Assembly (NCBI GenBank): GCA_903921835.1 | Contig: CAIXRL010000323.1 | Span: forward strand, 1 to 30,496 | DNA: 30,496 nucleotides | Origin: Candidatus Eiseniibacteriota bacterium | GTDB taxonomy: Bacteria; Eisenbacteria; RBG-16-71-46 | Direction: 5' to 3' | Shown: positions 24,080 to 30,496 of the stretch, in pieces | Numbering within the stretch: the stretch's first letter is position 1 | How the letters are laid out: every line of letters starts with the position of its first letter | Made by a program: the position numbers and the translations under genes | The notes under the pieces: generated by a model | Seen by the model: only the letters and a program-made list of their open reading frames with translations | What the model was told of the DNA's origin: nothing | The model's database searches: none

Positions 24080-24680
24080 TCAGACTTCGCTGACGATGCT
24101 CTTCAGCAAGGCGTGACGGCGTTCGGCGACCTCGGCGGCGAAGGGGTCCTTCCAGCCGTGCGGTGTGAGCTGCTTCACGTCCATGCAGGTCGATAGGCGC
24201 GTCAGCACGCCCTTGAAGTGGTCGCCGGGACGGATCCCCGCGGCCTTCGCTGTCGTCAGCAGGCTCATCAGGATCGCAGCGGTCCTGCCGCCACCTTCGC
24301 GCTGGGAGGAAGGGCCAGTTCCTGCGCCCGACCGCGAAGCAGCGACAGCAGCGCCCGCTCGGCGGCGTTGTTCGAGATCGCCAGCCGCCCGTCCCCGACG
24401 TGGCACAGCAAGGCCGGCCACTGGTTGCGCGCATCGCCGATCGCCCTGCCCAGCAGCGGCACTTCGGCAACGCTTCGGCGACGCCTGCGTCTCGGCCAGA
24501 TCCAGCCAGGCACGGAACTCCCCGAGCAGCAGCCTCGCCTGCTGCACGCGCAACTCGGCACGCGCGGCGTCGGGCAGATCCTTCGCCGCCTCCTCAATCT
24601 GGAACCGCGCGGATCCGATCGACCGCCTGCTTCGCCAACGCGGGATCCGTCGCCCCGGCGTCGACGAACTTGCAGCGCTC
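24080..24680 (-). pseudogene. IS66-family transposase C-terminal relic
   Basis: Pieces in several minus frames give, in order, IEEAAKDLPDAARAELRVQQ, ARLLLGEFRAWLDLAETQAS, RAIGDARNQWPALLCHVGDG, RLAISNNAAERALLSLLRGR and AAILMSLLTTAKAAGIRPGD, ending VKQLTPHGWKDPF...SIVSEV and a stop. The pattern P L..AI.YA.NQWPAL..Y..DGRL.I.NN.AERAL and the LTPHGW tail are IS66 hallmarks. At least three frameshifts separate the pieces, and the N-terminal half is missing. Between 24680 and 24858 nothing is recognisable. Confidence 0.75.
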
Positions 24681-24858
24681 GGGGCTACGAGGACGTCAGG
24701 AACTCGAGGGTGCTCGCCGTTGCTCGCCACGTTCGGCGAGAGTGCTTGGTGAGTCCCGAGCGATGCCAGAAGACTGCGAGCGCTTGTCTCTTCATCTCCA
24801 TGCCTTGATGCCACACGCTCTCGCGTTCTCGCGCATCTGAGCGAGCAGGACGTTCCGC

Positions 24859-26022
24859 TCACGCCAGGGCGCGGACCTCCGTCAGCAGGTCGCGAAACGC
24901 CACGGCCCGCACGCGCGGGGCCATTGGGAAGTTGTGCTGGCCGGCGTGAACGACGGTGAGTGCGTCCAGTTGGAGGTCGCTCAGCGCCGACCGCATGGAC
25001 GGCGTCAGGGACGGAGCGCTGGTGCGCTTGATCTCGAAACCCAATCGTCGGCGTCCGGGCACCACGAGGAGATCCAGCTCGGCGCCGGTGTGCGCGCGCC
25101 AGAAGAAGCGCTCCTCGGGCCGGGCGCGCAATCGGCGCACGACCTGTTCGAGCACGAATCCCTCCCACGAGGCCCCGACCTTGGCGTGCGAGAGCAGCTC
25201 GTCGCGATCCCGCAGACCCAGCAGCGCGTGCAGGATTCCCGTATCCGCCACATACACGCGTGGCGCCTTCACCCGCCGCTTGCCGATGTTCTCGTGCCAC
25301 GGCTCGAGCACGCGCAGCGCGAACGTGCCCACGAACTGGTCGAGGTGGCGGCGCACGGTGGTGTCGGCCACCCCGAAGGCGCGCGCGAACTCGGAAGCAT
25401 TCCAGATCTGCCCGTGATAGTGCGCCGGCATCGACCAGAACCGGCGCATCGTCTCGGGTGCGGCGCGGAAGCCCAACCCCGGAAGCTCACGCTCGAGGAA
25501 GTCCCGTATGAGCGCGCGCCGCCACTCGAGGCTCGCCGATTCGGAACGCGAGAGGAACGAGAGCGGAAGACCCCCTCGCACCCAGAGCCGCTCCCACTGA
25601 GCCGGGCGGACCTCCTCACAGTCGAATCCCGGGATGTCGGCGTAGCCGATCCGCCCTGCGAGCGTTTCAGCGGACTGCTTCAGCAACTCCGGCGAGGCGC
25701 TTCCGAGCACGAGGAACCGCGCCGGCAGCGGGCGCCGGTCCGCGAAAACGCGAAGCACGGGAAACAGGTTCGGCCGCCTCTGGATCTCGTCGAGCACGAC
25801 CAGGCCCCGCAGGGCTCCCAACGCCAGCTCGGGCTCGCGCAGTCGCGCGAGGTCCTGCGGGCTCTCGAGGTCGAAGAAGGTCGTCGGGCCGCGGAACTCC
25901 GCGCCGACCTGCCGCGCCAGCGTGGTCCTTCCCACCTGCCGGGCACCGAGGATGCCCACCACGCGGAAAGCCCGCAGCAATCGCCGGATCTCCCCGGCAC
26001 GCCCTGCTCGCAAGAGCATCAT
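24859..26022 (-). CDS. AAA ATPase with DUF4143 domain, Walker A Lys replaced by Arg
   Basis: 387 aa from ATG 26022 (or the adjacent ATG 26019); no good ribosome-binding site. N-terminal AAA_14: Walker A reads GILGARQVGRTTLARQ (about 24-39), with Arg32 where Lys is expected. Walker B is LVVLDEIQRRPNLFPVL (Asp78-Glu79), then LVLGSASPELLKQSAETLAG. A winged-helix section (about 190-240, FARAFGVADTTVRRHLDQF) precedes the DUF4143 part. A PD-(D/E)XK-like core follows: HTGAELDLLVVPGRRRLGFE then IKRTSAP (Asp317, Glu330, Lys332). Proteins of this kind are common in bacteria and archaea and are often found near mobile DNA; the role is unknown. The gene is complete, but loss of the Walker lysine may abolish ATP hydrolysis. 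It could be a decaying or regulatory version. Confidence 0.88.
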   Translation of the reverse strand: MMLLRAGRAGEIRRLLRAFRVVGILGARQVGRTTLARQVGAEFRGPTTFFDLESPQDLARLREPELALGALRGLVVLDEIQRRPNLFPVLRVFADRRPLPARFLVLGSASPELLKQSAETLAGRIGYADIPGFDCEEVRPAQWERLWVRGGLPLSFLSRSESASLEWRRALIRDFLERELPGLGFRAAPETMRRFWSMPAHYHGQIWNASEFARAFGVADTTVRRHLDQFVGTFALRVLEPWHENIGKRRVKAPRVYVADTGILHALLGLRDRDELLSHAKVGASWEGFVLEQVVRRLRARPEERFFWRAHTGAELDLLVVPGRRRLGFEIKRTSAPSLTPSMRSALSDLQLDALTVVHAGQHNFPMAPRVRAVAFRDLLTEVRALA

Positions 26023-26141
26023 GAATGGCGTGGTACCATGAAATCTCAGCGCTTGGCGCTGGATTATCCTGCCTCGGTCGAACCCGGCCCGACCGCTGCG
26101 CCGGCCTGCCCGCCGGGTGCTGGAGCAACCCGCCCAGCCGG

Positions 26142-26160
26142 GCCTCCCCGATCGGGAGGC
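26142..26160 (-). terminator. Hairpin downstream of the atpC relic
   Basis: GCCTCCC (26142-26148) and GGGAGGC (26154-26160) form a 7-bp stem with a CGATC loop, 30 bases after the former stop codon of the full-length atpC relic. It may be the retained terminator of that atpC copy. The rest of 26023-26190 has no gene. Confidence 0.4.
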
Positions 26161-26190
26161 TCATGGGCTTCGTCGTGCCGGGCGAGGCCA

Positions 26191-26467
26191 CTACCCCGCC
26201 GCCACTCCCGCCGCGTTCGCCAGCACGGTCGCACGGTTGTCGGAGACCTCGAAGAAGCCGCCGTCCGCCTGCCAGCGCTCCTCCCTGCCACCCGCGTGGC
26301 GCGCCTTCAGCGTGCCGCTCACCAGCGCCGTCACCATCGCAGCGTGGTGCGCCCGACACCCAAGCAAACCTCGCTGCCGGGAGCCTCGACGTACGCGACG
26401 TCGCCCTCGAACACCGCCTGCTCCGGCGTCGGGATCGAGATATGAATGGGAGTGACTCCGTGGCCTT
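26191..26467 (-). pseudogene. atpC: Full-length but inactivated atpC copy
   Basis: It aligns with the intact atpC over its whole length. The start region is AAGGCCACG where the intact gene has ATGGCCACG, so the start codon is lost. ISIPTPEQAVFEGDVAYVEA and PGSEVCLG follow in one frame, then after a frameshift near 26350 HHAAMVTALVSGTLKARHAG, QADGGFFEVSDNRATVLANA and a TAG stop. A short insertion sits near the N-terminus. The pattern is that of a duplicated gene released from selection. No atpD-like sequence lies upstream of it. Confidence 0.85.
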
Positions 26468-26522
26468 GATGCCGCGCACAAGACCGCCCGTAGAATCCAT
26501 CCCGGAGCAGCGGACGACGTTG

Positions 26523-26547
26523 TTGGCGACGCATGACGCCGCCAACG
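26523..26547 (-). terminator. Hairpin after the GT39-like gene
   Basis: GTTGGCG (26523-26529) pairs with CGCCAAC (26541-26547), 24 bases past the stop of the membrane glycosyltransferase gene. No T-run, so only a possible terminator. Confidence 0.4.
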
Positions 26548-26571
26548 CCCTGCAGGGATTCCAAGAGCGCC

Positions 26572-28806
26572 CTATGGAAGCGGGCCGGGCGATTCCCGCG
26601 TGACCTTCCGGCCGCTCCCGCCGAGCCGCGGGATCGTGAGCGAGGCGAACTGCTCGGGCGACCTGGCGACCAGCCCGCCCAACCAGCTCAGCACTTTCGC
26701 CTCGGGCTCGCTGCTCGCGGAGCGCTCCGCGGCCTCCAGCTCCTGCACGCACTCCGCGCGCGGACGGGTCACCAACAGACAGTGGGCGAGCTGCGTCGCG
26801 ATGGAGGTGTACAGATCGGTCTCGTTCGCGCGCGGCGGATAGCGCAGACCGAGGCGGTAGGCGGCGATCGCCGCCTCGAAGAACCCGCCGCTCTCGTAGT
26901 TCACGCCCATGTTCCAGAAGAAGAAGTCCTCGAGGCCGGTCGACCCGGCCTGGAAGGGCGCGGGGCCGGGTACGACGTCGCGCCCGGCGAACCAGCCCGC
27001 GTGATCGGGGTTCCGGTAGATGACGATCTCGGGCCCGGTGCACCCCTTCGCGTCGAATCGCTGCGCCACCCGGAAGCGGCGATCGAGCTGGGCATAGAAC
27101 GCACACTGCCGCGGAAACCGGGCAGGGTCGGCCTGGTAGCGCCCGCGCACCGAGCCCGTCACGATCACCAGGTCCACGGCGCGGTAGAGATCGAGGTCGT
27201 AGAAGCCAGCCGTCCGCTCCGGGGCCACCTGCGCCATCGGCAGGTACTGGACGGCGTAGATCCGGGGACGGTGAGGGTTGTCCGCGAGGCGCGCGCTGAA
27301 CTCTCCCATCATCAGGTCCGGCAGCGTGTAGTTTGCCAGCTCGGGAGCGTATTGCTCCACCGCAACCAGGGCGCCCTCGGGCACGTTCTCGTGGATCCAG
27401 CGCAGGGCCTGCGTGCGCGTGTCCGGCTTCCACCGGTCGCCCAGTTCGCGTCCCGCCGCGGAGGCGAACAGCGGGAGCGCGGCGAGCGCGCACGCGAGGC
27501 CCCATGCTGCCCCGCGCCGCACCGCGCTCCCCATGCCCTTCGGGAAGGCGCGCCCCACGAGCCAGGCCGCACCCGCCGTCGCCAGGGCGATCAGGGTCGG
27601 CAGCATGGGGATGAGGTAGCGATCGGCACGCATGCTCCACGAACCGACGATCGCGAGGTAGGCCACCACCATCACGGCCGGGACCACGACCCGGCGATCG
27701 CGGCGAAGCATCGCAAGCGCGACGATCGCAGTTGCCGCGAGCACCAGCATTGGCCAGCCGAGCATGGTCCCTGCCAGCACACGCGCGTAGAACGGCAACG
27801 CGGGCCCCACGCCCGAGCCGAAATGGCCGAGGGCCATGTGCTCGCGTTCGGCCGCGAGGTCCACCTGGAACGCAGGCTGGTCGAGCAGCACGTAGGGCGA
27901 CGTGAGCACGAACGCCGCGACGGCCGCGAGGCCCACGACGAGTCCGGCACCGAGGATCCTCCCCGCGCGGCCGCCGGGTCCACCGGCAAGCGGCTGCGCG
28001 ACGGCGCGCGCGCGACGCTTCGCCGGGCGGGCGCCGCTGCCCTCGACGGACGCCGCCGCAACGTGCGAGAGACCGCGTGGCGTGGCGAGCAGGAGCGCCA
28101 CCGCACACGGCAGCAGAAGGATCGCCCCCGTGTACTTGGACGAGGCCGCGAGCCCAGCGCACAGACCCGCCGCAATGAGCGCCCGGCGGTCAGCGCGTTC
28201 GAGCAGCCGCAGAGCCAGGGCGCAACCGAGCGTCACGAAGAAGGCCAGCGGGATGTCGACCTCGACCTCCTGCGCCCGCGAGATGAGCAGGGGATTGACC
28301 GCCACGAGGATGGCCGCCGCCCAGGCCGGGGCGGAACCGGACATGCGGCGCGCCAGCATGAAGGTGGCGGGCACCAGCCCCGCGCCGAACAACGCGGTGA
28401 GGGTCCGTCCGACCAGGAAGAACGGCGTCTTGTCCGTGGCCCACAGGATGCGCAGGTCGATCGGCGAGCGCACCTGGCCCGTGAGCCGCAGGACCAGGTA
28501 CATGAACTTCTGGGCCACGAACTGCAGGTAGATCACCAGGCTCGGGTAGCGGAAGAAGTGCGGGTTCAGGTCGAACCCGTGGCCCGAATCCCACCCCCAC
28601 ATGTCCCAGGCCACACGCAGCGGCTTGGCCTCCTCGTACACCTGCGGGAGGCTCCATCCGATCCCGGCGAGGCGCACCGCAAGCGCGGCGGCGAACAGGG
28701 CCACGAACCAGATCGTGCGGGAGCGATGCCATTCCCGCCCCGGGCCGGCATCGGGCTTGCCGGCCAGCGTCGAGGACGGCTCGGGTCTCGGCCACTGCTT
28801 CACCAT
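26572..28806 (-). CDS. GT39-like polytopic membrane glycosyltransferase (ArnT/PMT superfamily)
   Basis: 744 aa from ATG 28806. TM1 (about 32-50) is followed by PQVYEEAKPLRVAWDMWGWD, whose acidic residues fit the catalytic first loop of GT-C enzymes, and then HFFRYPSLVIYLQFVA, as in the PMT_2 (GT39/GT83) domain. About ten to twelve hydrophobic helices run to about residue 440. A soluble periplasmic part (about 445-744) includes RWIHENVPEGALVAVEQYAP, commonly seen in FCB and Planctomycetes-type GT39 proteins, and a helical TPR-like tail (FFEAAIAAYRLGLRYPP). It should transfer a sugar from a polyprenyl-phosphate donor to a lipid, protein or glycan outside the inner membrane. Upstream lies an IS-end repeat that could affect its promoter. 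Substrate unknown. Confidence 0.88.
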   Translation of the reverse strand: MVKQWPRPEPSSTLAGKPDAGPGREWHRSRTIWFVALFAAALAVRLAGIGWSLPQVYEEAKPLRVAWDMWGWDSGHGFDLNPHFFRYPSLVIYLQFVAQKFMYLVLRLTGQVRSPIDLRILWATDKTPFFLVGRTLTALFGAGLVPATFMLARRMSGSAPAWAAAILVAVNPLLISRAQEVEVDIPLAFFVTLGCALALRLLERADRRALIAAGLCAGLAASSKYTGAILLLPCAVALLLATPRGLSHVAAASVEGSGARPAKRRARAVAQPLAGGPGGRAGRILGAGLVVGLAAVAAFVLTSPYVLLDQPAFQVDLAAEREHMALGHFGSGVGPALPFYARVLAGTMLGWPMLVLAATAIVALAMLRRDRRVVVPAVMVVAYLAIVGSWSMRADRYLIPMLPTLIALATAGAAWLVGRAFPKGMGSAVRRGAAWGLACALAALPLFASAAGRELGDRWKPDTRTQALRWIHENVPEGALVAVEQYAPELANYTLPDLMMGEFSARLADNPHRPRIYAVQYLPMAQVAPERTAGFYDLDLYRAVDLVIVTGSVRGRYQADPARFPRQCAFYAQLDRRFRVAQRFDAKGCTGPEIVIYRNPDHAGWFAGRDVVPGPAPFQAGSTGLEDFFFWNMGVNYESGGFFEAAIAAYRLGLRYPPRANETDLYTSIATQLAHCLLVTRPRAECVQELEAAERSASSEPEAKVLSWLGGLVARSPEQFASLTIPRLGGSGRKVTRESPGPLP

Positions 28807-28817
28807 CGTGGCAATCT

Positions 28818-28854
28818 AGCCCGGAGTGTTCATGAACCGCCAGCCGAGAGTGCG
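28818..28854. repeat. Solo IS/MITE end
   Basis: 33 of 37 bases match 7561-7597, the left end of the 203-bp element (shared core TTCATGAACCGCCAGCCGAG). The matching right end is not found in the window, so this is a truncated insertion. It lies 12 bases upstream of the GT39-like start codon, where it replaces any original ribosome-proximal leader beyond those bases. Confidence 0.65.
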
Positions 28855-28920
28855 AGATGGGTGCACGGCATAGAAGTTGGGTTGCCGGGAACAGTCGCTG
28901 GGTAGCAGGGCGTGGCTTAG

Positions 28921-30211
28921 GGCTTGCGACAAAATAACTATAGCAAGCTATCGTTACCGACGCGGTCGAATGGTGTAGTTCCAGTCGCCATGAAACTCAT
29001 CGCGGAGCAGATTGATCGTCCCCCACTCTCTGTCCGAGACCTTGCGGCCAATCGGGTAGCGACGGCGGTCCAGGCGGCAGGAGACTTTCAAGCCTGTCGT
29101 TGTGGTGGTCTTGGAGATCAGGTTCACCACCGTCGCATAGTCGGCCAGAGGTTCGCCACGCCAGTTCGAGCTGATGAACGAGAACAGTCGGTGCTCAACC
29201 TTGTTCCATTTGCTCGTACCCGGCGGAAAATGGCAGACCGCGATCGGCAGACGAAGCTCATCGGACAGGCGTTGCAGCTCCCATTTCCACAGGCGCAGCC
29301 GCGAACCGTTGCTGCCCCCCGCATCGGCAGTGATCAACAGGTGCCGTGCCTTGGGATACGCGCGCCGACCTTCCGCTCGCCACCATGCCCGAATGGACGC
29401 AACGGCAAAGGTCGCGGTGTCATGGTCCGTTCCGACATGGACGAAGCCTTTGTTGCGGGTCAGTTCGTAAATGCCGTAGGGGTGCGCCCGCGGGACCGAT
29501 GGGTCTGGAAAGTCGTGACCATTGACCGCCTGGGCTTCGCCCTTCTGGAGCCACTGCTTTCCGCGATTGGCGTAGTTTCCAACCAACTCCTTCTTCTTCG
29601 TGTCCACGGAGATAACGGGCTGCGCGGCACGCATGTCTTGGGTCACCCGGGCATTGATGTACTCGAACTGCGCATTGCGGTCCGGATGTTGTTTGCCTTC
29701 GACCGTCTTGCGATTGCCCTGGAGGCTGTAGCCCATCCCATGCAGCAGCGCCCCGACCAGCCGACTACTGGCAGAACATCCGAGCTTGGCCAGTTCCAGC
29801 GACAGCCGTCGCGTGCTCTTGCAGGTCCAGCGCAGCGGAGACTCCGGATCGCCGCGTGTGAGCGGTTCGACCAGTCCCTCGAGTCGTTCCGGCAAATCGG
29901 GTTGATGCTCGACGCCTGACTTGCGTCCGCCGCCGGGCCGGCGGACGCGGCCCACCGGCAGAATGTCGCCGGTTTCGATCTCGCGTAGCCCGACCAGGAT
30001 CGCACGCCGGGAAATGTTCGTCGCGCGCGCCACCAAAGAGATGCCGCCGTATCCTTGCGCGCTCGCTTCCGTGGCAGCCCAGATCCGTCGCGTGTGCTCA
30101 TCCAACCGCGAGGCAAGAGATCGGAACTTCCCCCGAATCGCCGCTTCCAGATCCATGCCACAAGCATAACCGATCCCAAATCAAGATGCGATATTTATTT
30201 TGTCGCAGGCC
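28921..30211 (-). mobile_element. Intact ISAzo13-family insertion sequence
   Basis: A 1291-bp element bounded by inverted repeats. The left end starts GGCTTGCGACAAAATAAC (28921), and the right end, read inward from 30211, starts GGCCTGCGACAAAATAAA; similarity fades after about 20 bases. It holds one full transposase gene. No target-site duplication is evident in the flanks (TTAG and GTTA). The right end lies one base past the atpC stop codon, so insertion removed or displaced any atpC terminator. It is the only apparently functional transposable element in the window. Confidence 0.88.
28954..30156 (-). CDS. ISAzo13-family transposase
   Basis: 400 aa from ATG 30156. An N-terminal HTH is at about 38-60 (GISLVARATNISRRAILVGL). 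RVRRPGGGRKSG and RGDPESPLRWTCKSTRRLSL are conserved family blocks. The DDE catalytic residues are Asp185 (PVISVDTKKKELVG), Asp278 (HLLITADAGGSNGSRLRLWK) and Glu321 (FPPGTSKWNKVEHRLFSFIS). It ends DEFHGDWNYTIRPRR. Length and motifs match full-length ISAzo13 transposases, with no stops or frameshifts. It should catalyse cut-and-paste or replicative movement of the 1.3-kb element through the DNA ends described for 28921-30211. Its stop lies 33 bases inside the left inverted repeat. Confidence 0.93.
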   Translation of the reverse strand: MDLEAAIRGKFRSLASRLDEHTRRIWAATEASAQGYGGISLVARATNISRRAILVGLREIETGDILPVGRVRRPGGGRKSGVEHQPDLPERLEGLVEPLTRGDPESPLRWTCKSTRRLSLELAKLGCSASSRLVGALLHGMGYSLQGNRKTVEGKQHPDRNAQFEYINARVTQDMRAAQPVISVDTKKKELVGNYANRGKQWLQKGEAQAVNGHDFPDPSVPRAHPYGIYELTRNKGFVHVGTDHDTATFAVASIRAWWRAEGRRAYPKARHLLITADAGGSNGSRLRLWKWELQRLSDELRLPIAVCHFPPGTSKWNKVEHRLFSFISSNWRGEPLADYATVVNLISKTTTTTGLKVSCRLDRRRYPIGRKVSDREWGTINLLRDEFHGDWNYTIRPRR

Positions 30212-30212
30212 G

Positions 30213-30482
30213 TTACCCCTTCGCCGCCCCCACCGTGTCCGTCCGCACGGTCGCGCGGTTGTCCGAGACCTCGAAGAAGGCGCCGTCCACCTGCCAGCGC
30301 TCCTCCTTGCCGTCCGTGTGGCGCACCTTCAGCGTGCCGCTCGAGAGCGCCGTCACCATTGCAGCGTGGTGCGCCAGCACCCCGAAGTAGCCCTCGCTGC
30401 CGGGCGCCTCCACGTACTCGACGTCGCCGTCGAACACCGCCTGCTCCGGCGTCAGGATCGAGAGATGAAAGAGCGTGGCCAT
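30213..30482 (-). CDS. atpC: F1Fo ATP synthase epsilon subunit
   Basis: 89 aa from ATG 30482. It consists of FHLSILTPEQAVFDGDVEYV, EAPGSEGYFGVLAHHAAMVT, LSSGTLKVRH and WQVDGAFFEVSDNRATVRTD, the complete N-terminal beta-sandwich of the epsilon subunit. It has no C-terminal helical hairpin, as in several FCB-group and related bacteria where the subunit is about 80-90 residues. Epsilon sits in the central stalk with gamma and couples rotation to catalysis. The short form would lack the ATPase-inhibiting arm. atpD is expected just upstream (right of the window edge) on the same strand. Two decayed copies lie at 26191-26467 and 22428-22647. Confidence 0.95.
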   Translation of the reverse strand: MATLFHLSILTPEQAVFDGDVEYVEAPGSEGYFGVLAHHAAMVTALSSGTLKVRHTDGKEERWQVDGAFFEVSDNRATVRTDTVGAAKG

Positions 30483-30496
30483 GGCGTCAGACGGCC

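Noticed and set aside
24859..26022. Reading the DUF4143 ATPase as part of a defence or toxin-antitoxin system
   Set aside because: No partner gene of a known system is adjacent, and the Walker lysine is missing; the neighbours are IS66 and atpC relics.
24934..26445. Plus-strand open frame (503 codons) opposite the DUF4143 ATPase
   Set aside because: Shadow frame; it runs across the ATPase gene and into the atpC relic without any motif.
26533..28905. Plus-strand open frame (790 codons) opposite the GT39-like gene
   Set aside because: Shadow of the membrane glycosyltransferase, with no hydrophobic pattern or motif of its own.
1..30496. CRISPR array, tRNA or rRNA genes, riboswitch
   Set aside because: I looked for regularly spaced repeats, tRNA cloverleaf/CCA patterns and conserved rRNA segments on both strands and found none.

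Overview
The window is about 30.5 kb of very GC-rich bacterial DNA with no RNA genes and no CRISPR array. The best clue to the host is the secreted-protein content. One protein ends in a T9SS/FlgD-type C-terminal domain (SLSPNPSSG...PGIYLLRIE). Another is a small cysteine-containing secreted protein ending in TTWGAVKSLYR. The ATP synthase epsilon subunit is very short (89 aa). Together these suggest a member of the FCB superphylum, most like Candidatus Eisenbacteria or a relative. This taxonomic call is inference from protein style, not from a marker gene.

Layout. (1) 254-2749: a fused dihydropyrimidine-dehydrogenase-like iron-sulfur flavoprotein, followed by strong hairpins. (2) About 3.6-15.3 kb, minus strand: a surface-glycan biosynthesis region. 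In transcription order it holds a DegT/DnrJ/EryC1 sugar aminotransferase, a GNAT acetyltransferase, a polyprenyl-phosphate-type GT2, a cupin sugar isomerase/epimerase-like protein, a DUF2723 membrane protein, a broken GT4, a GT2, a GT4 and a polytopic membrane protein. Several neighbours overlap by ATGA, so these are remnants of translationally coupled operons. (3) 16.3-19.3 kb: a GT9 (heptosyltransferase-like) on plus and an OafA-type acyltransferase on minus, probably further glycan genes. (4) 19.4-24.7 kb: a mosaic of broken genes (bS22-like, ABC ATPase, IS91 and IS66 pieces, an atpC piece) around two intact secreted-protein genes. (5) 24.9-30.5 kb, minus strand: a DUF4143 AAA protein, a second atpC relic, a large GT39-like membrane glycosyltransferase, an intact ISAzo13-family insertion sequence and an intact atpC at the window edge.

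The glycan genes could make and transfer an N-acylated amino sugar. The aminotransferase and GNAT would build the nucleotide-linked amino sugar, GT2/GT4/GT9 enzymes would assemble the chain, and membrane GT-C-type proteins (DUF2723, GT39-like) would use lipid-linked donors. The order has been broken up by transposons. I recognise relics of ISKra4, IS1634, ISL3 (twice), IS4, IS91 (three pieces) and IS66, plus a 203-bp element with 22-bp inverted repeats; only the ISAzo13 copy looks intact.

The most unusual structure is three same-strand copies of the atpC sequence (one intact, two decayed) spaced about 3.7-4.0 kb apart, each separated by accessory cargo. Other points worth a look are IS91 N- and C-terminal halves on the same strand flanking a 3.8 kb block, a Walker A lysine-to-arginine change in the DUF4143 ATPase, and a Ser at the catalytic-Cys position of the dehydrogenase.
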